Below, piece by piece: positions 50,042-58,289 of a stretch of DNA of 64,000 bases. Below the pieces are notes generated by a model, which worked only from the letters and a program-made list of their open reading frames with translations, ran no database searches and was not told where the DNA came from. The translations under genes were made by a program, and so were the position numbers. Each line of letters starts with the position of its first letter. Positions within the stretch are counted from its first letter, which is position 1. Source of the stretch: Streptomyces lycii (GTDB lineage Bacteria > Actinomycetota > Actinomycetes > Streptomycetales > Streptomycetaceae); assembly GCF_009735685.1 (NCBI RefSeq), contig NZ_WHPN01000293.1, positions 62,001-126,000 of the forward strand. Direction: 5' to 3'.

Positions 50042-52181
50042 CGGCCGCTCCCGTCCTCGCGGCCGCGGCCGACAGCACCCGGTCCGGCCGGATCGGCAGG
50101 TGGCGGTGGCGCACGCCGGTCGCGTGCGCCACGGCGTTGGCGACGGCCGCCGCGGCGCCCACGATGCCGATCTCGCCGACCCCCTTGATGCCGACCGGGT
50201 CGTCCGGGTCGGGGTCGTCCACCCAGTCCGCCCGGATGTCGCCCACGTCGGCGTTGGTGGCCACGTGGTAGCCGGCGAGGTCGGGGGCGTAGAGGCCGCC
50301 GCTCGCCCGGTCCCGTACCGCCTCCTCGTGCAGGGCCATGGAGATGCCCCAGACCATGCCGCCCACGAGCTGGTTGCGGGCGGTGAGCGGGTTGACGATC
50401 CGGCCTGCCGCGAAGATGCCCAGCATGCGGCGCACCCTGACCTCTCCGGTGGCGGTGTCGACGGCGACCTCGGCGAACTGCGCCCCGAAGGAATGCCGTT
50501 CCTTCTGGGCGAGGGCGCCGACCAGGGCGGTGGTGTCGGACCGTACGGTGATGCCCTCCGGCGGGATCGCCGTGCCCGGAGCCAGCCGCTCCCGCAGTTC
50601 GCGGCCCGCCTCCGTGACCGCCCAGGCCCAGGAACGGGTGCCCATCGAGCCGCCCGCGATCGTGGCGGGGCCGAAGTCGCTGTCGCCGATCCGGACCCGG
50701 ACCCGGTCGGGCGCGACCTCCAGGGCGTCGGCGGCGACCAGGGTGAGTGCCGTACGGGCGCCGGTGCCGAGGTCGGCCGCGGAGATCCGCACGGTGAAGC
50801 CGCCGTCCGCCTCCGCGGTCACCGCGGCCGTGGAGGGGCCGGCCCCCGCGTGGAAGGAGGCGGCGGCCGTGCCCGTGCCCAGCAGCCAGCGGCCGTCGCG
50901 GCGCGTCCCGGGGCGCGGGTCGCGCCCGGCCCAGCCGAACCGCCGGGCTCCCTCGCGGAAGCAGGCGTCCAGGTTGCGGCTGCTGAACGGCAGGCCGGAG
51001 ACCGGCCCGGCCGCGGGCTCGTTGCGCAGGCGCAGTTCCACCGGGTCGATCCCGCAGCGCTCGGCGAGTTCGTCGAGGGCCGACTCGATCGCGAAGGACC
51101 CGGGGGCCTCGCCCGGCGCGCGCATGAACGTCGGGGACGGCACGTCGAGCGGTACGACGTGGTTGGCGGTGTGGTGGGCGCCGGCGTCGTACATCACCCG
51201 GGCCACGCCCGCGCTGGGCTCGACGAACTCGTGGACGGTGGACGTCTGGCTCAGCGCGCGGTGTTCCAGGGCGCGCAGCCGGCCGTCGGCGTCGGCGCCG
51301 AGCCGGACCCGCTGCGTGGTGGGGCTGCGGTAGCCGGCCAGCGAGAACATCTGGCGCCGCGTCATGACCACCCGCACCGGCCGCTGCAGCTCGGTCGCGG
51401 CCATCACGGCGGCGACCTGGTGGGCGCGCAGGCCCTTGCTGCCGAAGCCGCCGCCGATGTGCTCGGAGCGCACCCGCACCGCGGACTCGTCGAGGGAGAA
51501 CATCTTCGCCAGTTCGCTCTGGACCCAGGTGGTGCCCTGGTTGGAGTCGACGACCTCCAGCCGGCCGCCGTCCCAGAGGGCCGTGGCGGCGTGCGGCTCC
51601 ATCATGCTGTGGTGCTCTTCGGGAGTGGTGTACTCCTCGTCGACCACGACGGCGGAGGCGGCGAGTCCGGCCGTCAGGTCTCCCTTCCCGGTCACGGCGG
51701 GCAGGACCCCGTCGGCCGGGTGGGCGCCGGGGTGGCCGGCGGTGAGCCGGGTGTCGTGCGGTTCCACGTCGTACTCGACGACGAGGGCCTCGGCGGCCTC
51801 CCGGGCCTGCTCGGGGGTCTCGGCGACGACGAGGGCGACCGGCCAGCCCACATGGTGCACCCGGTCCTGCTGGAAGAGGGCGGCGGTGGGGTCCGGCGGG
51901 AAACCCAGCGCGCCGATGTAGTGGGTGTCGACGCGCGGGGCGTTGCCGTGGTGCAGGACGGCGAGCACGCCCGGCATGCCGAGGACCGACTCGGTGCCGA
52001 GGGAGCGGATGCGGCCGCGGGCGACGGTGGACAGCGCGAGCCAGCCGTGCGCGAGGCCGGCGAAGGGGATCTCGCCCGCGTAGCGGGCCGCTCCGGTGAC
52101 CTTGTCGCGGCCCTCGACGCGGGTGTGCGCGGTGCCGACGACGCCCCGGAGCGCCGTGCGGCCGGTCGTGGCGGTGGTCAT
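50034..52181 (-). CDS. paoC: aldehyde oxidoreductase molybdenum-cofactor subunit (PaoC-like), operon 2
   Basis: A 715-residue xanthine-oxidase-family subunit. GGGFGSKGLRAHQ binds the cofactor, SPTFMRAPGEAPGSF is the arginine loop, GGSMGTRSWAWAV lies near the active site, and the catalytic Glu is in KGVGEIGIVGAAAAVANA. It is a clear paralogue of the 27121-29451 product but about 60 residues shorter. Its start overlaps the flavin subunit stop (ATGA-type). The probable role is oxidation of aldehydes to carboxylic acids; substrate unknown. Confidence 0.88.
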   Translation of the reverse strand: MTTATTGRTALRGVVGTAHTRVEGRDKVTGAARYAGEIPFAGLAHGWLALSTVARGRIRSLGTESVLGMPGVLAVLHHGNAPRVDTHYIGALGFPPDPTAALFQQDRVHHVGWPVALVVAETPEQAREAAEALVVEYDVEPHDTRLTAGHPGAHPADGVLPAVTGKGDLTAGLAASAVVVDEEYTTPEEHHSMMEPHAATALWDGGRLEVVDSNQGTTWVQSELAKMFSLDESAVRVRSEHIGGGFGSKGLRAHQVAAVMAATELQRPVRVVMTRRQMFSLAGYRSPTTQRVRLGADADGRLRALEHRALSQTSTVHEFVEPSAGVARVMYDAGAHHTANHVVPLDVPSPTFMRAPGEAPGSFAIESALDELAERCGIDPVELRLRNEPAAGPVSGLPFSSRNLDACFREGARRFGWAGRDPRPGTRRDGRWLLGTGTAAASFHAGAGPSTAAVTAEADGGFTVRISAADLGTGARTALTLVAADALEVAPDRVRVRIGDSDFGPATIAGGSMGTRSWAWAVTEAGRELRERLAPGTAIPPEGITVRSDTTALVGALAQKERHSFGAQFAEVAVDTATGEVRVRRMLGIFAAGRIVNPLTARNQLVGGMVWGISMALHEEAVRDRASGGLYAPDLAGYHVATNADVGDIRADWVDDPDPDDPVGIKGVGEIGIVGAAAAVANAVAHATGVRHRHLPIRPDRVLSAAAARTGAAGA

Positions 52182-53188
52182 CGGGCGGCCTCCTCGGCGA
52201 GTTCGGTCAGGACGGCCACCGCGAGGTTGCGCATCAGGGTCACCTTGTATCCGTTGTCGGGCAGTGGCCGGGCGGCCGCGAGTTCGGCGTCCGCGGCGGC
52301 GGCGAAGGTGTCGCCGGCGGCCGGTGCCCCGGTGAGCACGGCCTCGGCCGCGTGGGCCCGCCAGGGCCGCGAGGCGACCGCGCCGAAGGCCAGCCGGGCC
52401 TCGGTCACGACGCCGTCCTCGATGCCGAGCGCGGCGGCGACGGAGCCGATCGCGAAGGCGTACGAGGCGCGCTCGCGCACCTTGCGGTAGCGGGAGCGGG
52501 CGGCGACCGGGGCGGGCGGCAGGGTGACGCCGGTGATCAGCGCGCCGGGCGGCAGGGCGGTCTCCCGGTGCGGGGTGTCCCCGACGGGGAGGTAGAAGTC
52601 GGCGAGCGGCAGCTCTCCCGCGGCGGGGGTGCCCCCGGGGCCGTCGAGGGTTTCGTAGCGGACGACGGCGTCGAAGGCGGCAAGGGCCACGCCCATGTCC
52701 GAGGGGTGCACGGCCACGCAGTGGTCCGAGGCGCCCAGCACGGCGTGGTTGTGGTGCTCGCCGGTGACGGCGGAGCAGCCGCTGCCGGGGGCGCGCTTGT
52801 TGCAGGGCTTGCTCAGGTCGGTGAAGTAGCCGCAGCGGGTGCGCTGGAGCAGATTGCCGCCGACGGTGGCCATGTTCCGCAGCTGGCCGGAGGCACCGGC
52901 CAGGACGGCCTGGGCCAGCGCGGGGTAGCGGCGCCGCACGCCGGGGTGGGCGGCGAGGTCGCTGTTGGTGACGGTGGCGCCGATGCGCAGGCCGCCGTCC
53001 GCGGTCTCCTCGACGGTGTCCAGGGGCAGCCCGCGGATGTCGACGAGGCGGGTGGGGCGCTCGACGCCGGTCTTCATGAGGTCGACGAGGTTGGTGCCGC
53101 CGCCGAGGAAGCGGGCGTCCGGGTCGGCGGCGAGCAGCGCCACCGCGCCGGAGACGTCGTCGGCGCGCTGGTATCCGAACTCCTTCAC
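52178..53188 (-). CDS. paoB: aldehyde oxidoreductase FAD subunit (PaoB-like), operon 2
   Basis: Starting at GTG 53188, which overlaps the small-subunit stop, it has 336 residues. RFLGGGTNLVDLM and NMATVGGNLLQRTRC bind FAD, and CGYFTDLSKPCNKRAPGSGCSA holds the [4Fe-4S] cysteines as in copy 1. The frame is open upstream beyond the small subunit, but that part is a shadow of it. Confidence 0.88.
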   Translation of the reverse strand: MKEFGYQRADDVSGAVALLAADPDARFLGGGTNLVDLMKTGVERPTRLVDIRGLPLDTVEETADGGLRIGATVTNSDLAAHPGVRRRYPALAQAVLAGASGQLRNMATVGGNLLQRTRCGYFTDLSKPCNKRAPGSGCSAVTGEHHNHAVLGASDHCVAVHPSDMGVALAAFDAVVRYETLDGPGGTPAAGELPLADFYLPVGDTPHRETALPPGALITGVTLPPAPVAARSRYRKVRERASYAFAIGSVAAALGIEDGVVTEARLAFGAVASRPWRAHAAEAVLTGAPAAGDTFAAAADAELAAARPLPDNGYKVTLMRNLAVAVLTELAEEAAR

Positions 53189-53778
53189 GCGGCCGCCCCC
53201 TTCACCGTCTCGGCCCGGTCGTCCTCGCGCGCGGCGGCCTCGTGGTCCTCGGCGGCGCGGGTGACGGCCTGGACGATGGAGACGTAGGCGCCGCAGCGGC
53301 ACAGGTTGCCGCTCATCCGCTCGCGGATCTCGTCGGGGGTCAGGGCCGGCGGGCCGGCCTCGGGTCGCACGTCGTCGGTGGCGGCGCTGGGCCAGCCGGC
53401 CGCGTGCTCCTCGATGACGGCGATCGCCGAGCAGATCTGGCCTGGAGTGCAGTAGCCGCACTGGTAGCCGTCGAGGTCGAGGAACGCCTGCTGGACGGGG
53501 TGCAGTTGGCCGCCCTCGGCCATGCCCTCGATGGTGGTGATCTCGCGCCCCTCGGCGGCGACGGCGAGGTTCAGACAGGAAACAGCGCGGCGTCCGTCGA
53601 CCAGGACGGTGCAGGCGCCGCACTGCCCGTGGTCGCAGCCCTTCTTGGTGCCGGTGAGATCGAGGCGCTCGCGCAGGGCGTCGAGCAGGGTGGTGCGGTG
53701 GTCGACGGTCAGTTGGTGCTGCTCGCCGTTGATGTTCAGGGTGACAGCGCTGGACGTCGAGGAGGGTGCTGGGGCCAT
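53185..53778 (-). CDS. paoA: aldehyde oxidoreductase 2Fe-2S subunit (PaoA-like), operon 2
   Basis: A 197-residue subunit and first gene of the four-gene operon. Cluster ligands are in GCDHGQCGACTVLVDG, AVSCLN, CGYCTPGQ and NLCRCGAY. No Tat signal is present. The promoter region, with two palindromes, separates it from a divergent TetR gene. Confidence 0.88.
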   Translation of the reverse strand: MAPAPSSTSSAVTLNINGEQHQLTVDHRTTLLDALRERLDLTGTKKGCDHGQCGACTVLVDGRRAVSCLNLAVAAEGREITTIEGMAEGGQLHPVQQAFLDLDGYQCGYCTPGQICSAIAVIEEHAAGWPSAATDDVRPEAGPPALTPDEIRERMSGNLCRCGAYVSIVQAVTRAAEDHEAAAREDDRAETVKGAAA

Positions 53779-53921
53779 GGTCAGCCTTCTCTGGTGTCTG
53801 GTGACAGCTTCTTCGGTGTCCGGAGACCGGGAAAACGGGCTGTAGGCAGTAGGTTCGTCCGTGGCCAGGGGCCACCGGCCGGTTCCGCCGGCCGCGTTCG
53901 CCGCTAAAGTGGGCCACTAAC

Positions 53922-53966
53922 CGGACAGCTGTCCGCTCACTGGAAAACGTAACGGACAGCTGTCCG
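53922..53966. promoter_or_regulatory. twin TetR operators
   Basis: CGGACAGCTGTCCG is a perfect 14-bp palindrome present twice, at 53922-53935 and 53953-53966, 31 bp apart. The outer flanks CTAAC and GTTAG are also inverted. The pair lies between operon 2 and the TetR gene at 54011, so dual repression is likely. Confidence 0.8.
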
Positions 53967-54010
53967 GTTAGCAAGGACGGGATTCGGTCACGAACCCGGG
54001 AGGAGGACTG

Positions 54011-54604
54011 GTGGCACAGCCGAACAAGGACAACCCGGACACACCCCTGCGTTCGGACGCACAGCGCAACCGCGAGCGCATCCTGCGCGTGGCCACGGAG
54101 GAACTGACGCGCTGCGCGGACGCCCCGCTGAGCGCGATCGCCAAGAAGGCGGGTGTCGGTCAGGGCACCTTCTACCGCAACTTCCCGCACCGCGAGGCGC
54201 TCGTCCTGGAGATCTACCGCTACGAGATGCAGCAGGTGGCGGATGCCGCGACCGAGCTGCTGGCCACGCGGGAACCCGACCGGGCGCTGCGCGAATGGAT
54301 GGACCGGCTCGCCGGGTTCGCCATGACCAAGGTCGGCCTGGCGGACGCCATACGGCTGGTCACCAGCGCGCCCGGGAGTCCGGCGAAACCGGGCCCCGCC
54401 CCGCTGATGGAGGCGGCCGAACTCCTGCTGCGCACCAACGAGGAGGCCGGCACCACCCGTCCCGGGGTGTCGGCGGACGACTTCCTCCTCGCCATCGGCG
54501 GTCTCTGGCAGGTCGACGCCACCGAGGACTGGCAGCCCCGGGTCGCCCGGCTCTTCGACCTCGTCATGGACGGGCTGCGGGCGGGAGCGCCGGGCCGCCG
54601 CTGA
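54011..54604 (+). CDS. TetR-family repressor of aldehyde oxidoreductase operon 2
   Basis: A GTG start behind GGGAGGAGG gives 197 residues. The helix-turn-helix is APLSAIAKKAGVGQGTFYRNFPHREALVLEIYR. The C-terminal domain matches the SbtR-like TetR_C group (LIVTSA-type helix, FLLAIGGLWQVD). It is divergent from the molybdoenzyme operon and very likely binds the twin palindromes, responding to an aldehyde or related small molecule. Confidence 0.88.
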   Translation: MAQPNKDNPDTPLRSDAQRNRERILRVATEELTRCADAPLSAIAKKAGVGQGTFYRNFPHREALVLEIYRYEMQQVADAATELLATREPDRALREWMDRLAGFAMTKVGLADAIRLVTSAPGSPAKPGPAPLMEAAELLLRTNEEAGTTRPGVSADDFLLAIGGLWQVDATEDWQPRVARLFDLVMDGLRAGAPGRR

Positions 54605-54906
54605 CCGTGCCCCCGTCGCCGCCGTCCCCCATGTCTACGAGCAAGCCGGCATCGCCGGGCACCCCGGCGCGCTGAAGGGGCAACGGCGTCACCGGTACGC
54701 GACTCCGCAGCGCGACGCGGCCTTCCGGGAAGCCCAGTGCGCGGAGGTCGAGCGGGCCGCCAAAGCAGCCCTCGCCAAACCCGGTCACGGGGCTGGTTGT
54801 CCGAGAGGCGACCACCACTCCCCTTCCTCGGGCTGTTTCCCCCCGTGGAAGCGGGGAGTCACGTCCGGCTGCGCGACTTGCAGGACAGGGAGAGGCCGCA
54901 GCGACG
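54605..54906. pseudogene. possible gene fragment after the TetR gene
   Basis: The forward frame from about 54606 reads HVYEQAGIAGHPGALKGQRR, then YATPQRDAAFREAQ and VERAAKAAL, with strong third-position GC to about 54780. There is no start codon and no recognised family; the pattern looks like the C-terminal part of a lost gene. The remainder to 54906 shows nothing. Confidence 0.3.
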
Positions 54907-55632
54907 TCACGCCTTGGCGCCGGCCATGCCGCTGGTGACGACGATCGCGGCCACGCCTCCGGTCTCGGTCCGCCCCAACCAGACGACGCCGCCTGACTGC
55001 GCGGTGAACGTCACCAGATCGGCTTGATGTGACTCGTCGCTGATCCGCTCGCACCCGTCCGGCAGCGGTCCGCTGTCACGCGGTTCCCAACGGCCGTCCA
55101 CACACGTGCGGAACGGCGCGGACAACGTCGTCCACGCGCCGGCGTCGGCGAAGCAGCCGACATTGTGGTCCGCCCCGAACCGGGGACGCCCGCCCGGCGG
55201 AAGCCGGCCGATGTCCTCGCCGACACCCAGGCCCGCCTCCCACCCGGCCACAGCAGCGTCACTGATGCGCAACCGGGTCGCCGCGCACTCGACGCCGTCG
55301 AAGCGTTCACCGAAGAACTCGTACGGGCCTGCCGTCCACGCGATCTCCACCGGGTGGACGCCCGGGGGAATGCGCACCGCCAGCTCCCGCGGGGGCCTCG
55401 TCGGCAACCCACGCTCATATCTCCAGGTGTCGTCGTCGTCCCACGGCGCATCGACCACAAGGCGGCCGCTGGGCACACGGAGGGTCGTCACCTCCTCGAC
55501 GCCCGTCACAACGACGGGGGTTGCCGGATCGTCGTACACCGTCCCCAGGTGAGAACCGGGCGTGAAAGCCGTCTCCAGGTACCAGGTGGCCTCAGGCCCG
55601 GCTGCCAGCCGCGTGTCCCCGGCCCACGTCAT
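54907..55632 (-). CDS. DUF4241-like protein
   Basis: A 241-residue protein from the ATG at 55632 behind GGAGGGGGAGA. The VPSGRLVVDAPWDDD opening, VRIPPGVHPVEIAW, and FGADHNVGCFADAGAW segments are as in DUF4241 proteins, which are widespread but of unknown function. It ends with a strand-rich region (GGVAAIVVTSGMAG). The in-frame extension to 55716 lacks a ribosome site. Neighbours give no clue. Confidence 0.65.
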   Translation of the reverse strand: MTWAGDTRLAAGPEATWYLETAFTPGSHLGTVYDDPATPVVVTGVEEVTTLRVPSGRLVVDAPWDDDDTWRYERGLPTRPPRELAVRIPPGVHPVEIAWTAGPYEFFGERFDGVECAATRLRISDAAVAGWEAGLGVGEDIGRLPPGGRPRFGADHNVGCFADAGAWTTLSAPFRTCVDGRWEPRDSGPLPDGCERISDESHQADLVTFTAQSGGVVWLGRTETGGVAAIVVTSGMAGAKA

Positions 55633-55761
55633 GTCTCCCCCTCCTCGCCGCCCGGCCGGGCGGTCAAAACGAAAGCTACGCGGGCCCGCTGACACCGGCA
55701 CTTCGTACATCGCCACGATCCGTGACCGCTCCCCGACATCTGCGCCAGAACGCGGGTTCCA

Positions 55762-56124
55762 TCAGCCCCCACGTCCGGCGGATCCCCGTGTGGGCGACCC
55801 GGTTCGGGAGGTCCGTCGCGGGGCCTGTGGCAGCGAAGCCCCCGTGGCTTCCGTCCCGGCTCGGCTGCCGCCGGCGTCCTGCCACCCCATGTCCGTGGCC
55901 ACCTCGGCCTGCGCTGCGGCGATCTCTTCCTCGGTGGATCCGGTGACGTCCACCTCCTCCAGGCGTGCGAGCAGGTCCGCGAGCGCCTGCTTCTGGGCGG
56001 GGTGCGTGATCGGTACGGCGTTCAGGTCGGTGCTCATCAGCCAGTCGAACAGCACGATCGCGTCGGAACGCCACAGGCGGAGATCGACGGTTGGTGCCGC
56101 CCCCCAGGGGAAACCGGTTTCCAT
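55762..56124 (-). CDS. small protein of unknown function
   Basis: A 120-residue product from the ATG at 56124, METGFPWGAAPTVDLRLWRS. The middle is predicted helical and acidic (KQALADLLARLEEVDVTGSTEEEIAAAQAEVATDMGW). The last 30 residues are Arg/Gly/Ser-rich and may lie outside the conserved part. No family is recognised. The upstream open frame to 56304 is simple-repeat DNA and excluded. Confidence 0.55.
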   Translation of the reverse strand: METGFPWGAAPTVDLRLWRSDAIVLFDWLMSTDLNAVPITHPAQKQALADLLARLEEVDVTGSTEEEIAAAQAEVATDMGWQDAGGSRAGTEATGASLPQAPRRTSRTGSPTRGSAGRGG

Positions 56125-56219
56125 GTGGGCATCTTGCCAGGTCAGTGCCGTGTGATGGTCACCGGTCAAGGGGCACGCGGCTGCCTGCCTCAATCCTCCG
56201 GTGCCGCGGCCGCACCCTC

Positions 56220-56301
56220 GCCCGTCGAACGCCGCCCGTCGAACGCCGACCACCGGCCACCGACCACCGGCCACCGGCCACCGGCCACCGGCCACCGACC
56301 G
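56220..56301 (+). repeat. short tandem repeat GCCACCG-type
   Basis: The seven-base unit ACCGGCC, with variants, is repeated about ten times around 56242-56300, after a duplicated CGTCGAACGCC at 56222-56245. Confidence 0.75.
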
Positions 56302-56352
56302 CAATGATCAAGGTCCGGTGTCACAGGACGAGGCCGGAAGACCAGGAACGGC

Positions 56353-57249
56353 TCAGGACACCCGCGAGAAGGCCGCGGTGCCGGACCAGTTCTCCTGGCG
56401 CAGAAGTTCGAGCAGGGCCGTCTCCGCCGGGCCCGCGCCGCGCCGGACCACGGCGATGACGGGCTGGGACACGGCCGGGGACACCGGCCGGACGACGTCT
56501 TCGTACCCGTGGGGCACCGCGGAGGCCGGAACGAGCGTCACACCGAGCCCGTGGGCGGCCCAGCGCACGGCCGTCGCCGTCTGCGACACGCGGGCGGCCG
56601 TGACCGGAGGCAGCTCGTTGTCCCGCAGCACGGTCAGCAGCACGCCGTCGAGCGCGCTGTCGCGGTCGAACCTCACCCACGGCTCGCCCTCCAGTGCGCG
56701 CAGCTCCACCCGGTCCGCGGCGAGCAGCCGGTGCCCGGCGCCCAGCACCACGGCGAACTCCTCGTCGCCGAGGTGGTGGGCGTCGGCGGGAGTCCGCTCG
56801 CACGCCGCCATCAGGGCGAGGTCCAGCACGCCCCGGCGGCAGAGCCGTTCCAGCTCGGCGGAGCTCGGCTCCTCGAACACGGTGATCTCCAGCCGCGGGA
56901 AGCGGCGGCGCAGTACGCGCAGCGCGCCCGGCAGCTGCCGCGTGCCGAAGCCCATCTGCACCGCGACCACCAGCTCTCCGACCAGCTCGTCCGCACCGGC
57001 CCGCGCCGTCGCCCTCGCCCGCCGCGCCGCGTTCACCGCGACCTCCGCCTCGCGCAGGAACGCGCGGCCGACCACGGTGGGCACCAGCCCGGTCGGTGTG
57101 CGGGCGAACAGTTCCACGCCGAGTTCCCGCTCCAGGCCGCGGATCTGCTGGGACACCGACGGCTGAGCGACGTGCAGCAGCTCCGCCGCCGCCGTCACCG
57201 AGCCCTCCTCGGCGACGGCCAGGGCGTACTCGTACTGGCGCAGGCTCAT
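56353..57249 (-). CDS. LysR-family transcriptional regulator
   Basis: From the ATG at 57249 it has 298 residues. The winged helix-turn-helix spans residues 1-60 (QYEYALAVAEEGSVTAAAELLHVAQPSVSQQIRGLE). The effector domain follows, with the EITVFEEPSSAELERLCRRG and GVTLVPASAVP segments. No divergent gene lies beside it, since the next gene has the same direction, so its target is not evident. The start at 57288 would add residues before a canonical MSLRQ opening. Confidence 0.88.
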   Translation of the reverse strand: MSLRQYEYALAVAEEGSVTAAAELLHVAQPSVSQQIRGLERELGVELFARTPTGLVPTVVGRAFLREAEVAVNAARRARATARAGADELVGELVVAVQMGFGTRQLPGALRVLRRRFPRLEITVFEEPSSAELERLCRRGVLDLALMAACERTPADAHHLGDEEFAVVLGAGHRLLAADRVELRALEGEPWVRFDRDSALDGVLLTVLRDNELPPVTAARVSQTATAVRWAAHGLGVTLVPASAVPHGYEDVVRPVSPAVSQPVIAVVRRGAGPAETALLELLRQENWSGTAAFSRVS

Positions 57250-57380
57250 CGGATCCCGTCCCCTCCCCCGCGGTGGACCGCCGTCCACCGCTGCGGCCTC
57301 TGTCGGAGCGGGTAACTCCTACCGCCCGGCGGGGATTCCCCCGGTCGCGGCCGGAGCCGGACCGCCGTCCGCCGGTTCTC

Positions 57381-58127
57381 TCACCCGTCGTCGGCCAGGC
57401 GGTCGAGCCATTCGCCGAGGAGCTGCTGTTCGGCAGGGCTCAGCGTCGTCTGCTCGGGCAGTGCCGCCCGCAGGGCCCGGGCGGCACCGGCCGGGCCCGG
57501 TTCCCGTACGGCGGGCTTCTCGTTGGTGACGGCGGCGACCATCGACTCGCGCATCGCGGTCAGCAGGCCGGGGTCGCGCCGGTCGGCGGGCAGCGACAGC
57601 CAGGTGAGCACGGCGCCCCGTGCCGTCGCGTGGATGAGGGTCGCCGCGAGCCGCTCGCCGACGCGGAGCAGGCCGCTTGCCGCGAGACGGTGGACCCGGC
57701 CCTCCAGGATCCGCATGCCGGCCCGGAACGCGGCCGAGCCGGTGCGCCGCGCGGGGTCGCCGTACATCAGCGCGTACAGCGCGGGGTTGGTGAGTCCGAA
57801 CTCGACCGCGAGGTCCCAGCCCGCCCGCAGGTCCTCGACCGGATCCCCTGGTGCCGGATCGACCCGCTTGGCTGCCAGGAACGCGGCGTGGCCGTACTCG
57901 GCCACCGCTTCGAGCAGCCCGTCCCTGTCGCCGAAGAAGCGGTAGATCGCCGGGGCCTGCACTCCGGCCGCCGCCGCGACCGCGCGGGTGGTGACCGCGT
58001 CGCGGCCCTCGCGCGCGAGGAGTTCCGCGGCGGCCTCGACCAGGCGCTGCCGGGTCCGCTCGCGCCCCCCGGCCGGTGCCTCCGGCGCGGAGGCAGCGGT
58101 GACGTCGTCTCCCGATTCCGTGTTCAT
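57381..58127 (-). CDS. TetR-family repressor
   Basis: A 248-residue protein. The helix-turn-helix is DAVTTRAVAAAAGVQAPAIYRFFGDRDGLLEAVAEY at about residues 43-79. The C-terminal domain (LTNPALYALMYGDPARR ... RGAVLTWLSLP) is typical of regulators of small aromatic or aldehyde stress genes. It is divergent from an amidohydrolase gene, with a perfect inverted repeat eight bases upstream of its own start. Confidence 0.87.
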   Translation of the reverse strand: MNTESGDDVTAASAPEAPAGGRERTRQRLVEAAAELLAREGRDAVTTRAVAAAAGVQAPAIYRFFGDRDGLLEAVAEYGHAAFLAAKRVDPAPGDPVEDLRAGWDLAVEFGLTNPALYALMYGDPARRTGSAAFRAGMRILEGRVHRLAASGLLRVGERLAATLIHATARGAVLTWLSLPADRRDPGLLTAMRESMVAAVTNEKPAVREPGPAGAARALRAALPEQTTLSPAEQQLLGEWLDRLADDG

Positions 58128-58134
58128 GGATCAA

Positions 58135-58156
58135 TGGTATCGGTTATGCGATACCA
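58135..58156. promoter_or_regulatory. TetR operator before the amidohydrolase
   Basis: TGGTATCG (58135-58142) and CGATACCA (58149-58156) are perfect 8-bp arms around GTTATG. A degenerate GTGATAC half-site follows at 58170-58176. The site covers the TetR promoter and lies upstream of the amidohydrolase. Confidence 0.75.
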
Positions 58157-58289
58157 ACGTTATTAACAGTGATACGGTCTGGGCGTTTCCATTGGTAGCG
58201 CACTCGGGTGGCGGCAGCGCGGCCGGTCCGTCCCGGCGGGCGTCGGCCGCGGCGCCAGGCCACCGGTGCGGCAGAACGAGGAGTCCGCG

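Noticed and set aside
56125-56304. Extension of the small protein upstream of 56124
   Set aside because: It translates simple GGCCACC repeats (VAGGRWPVAGG) and is unlikely to be protein.
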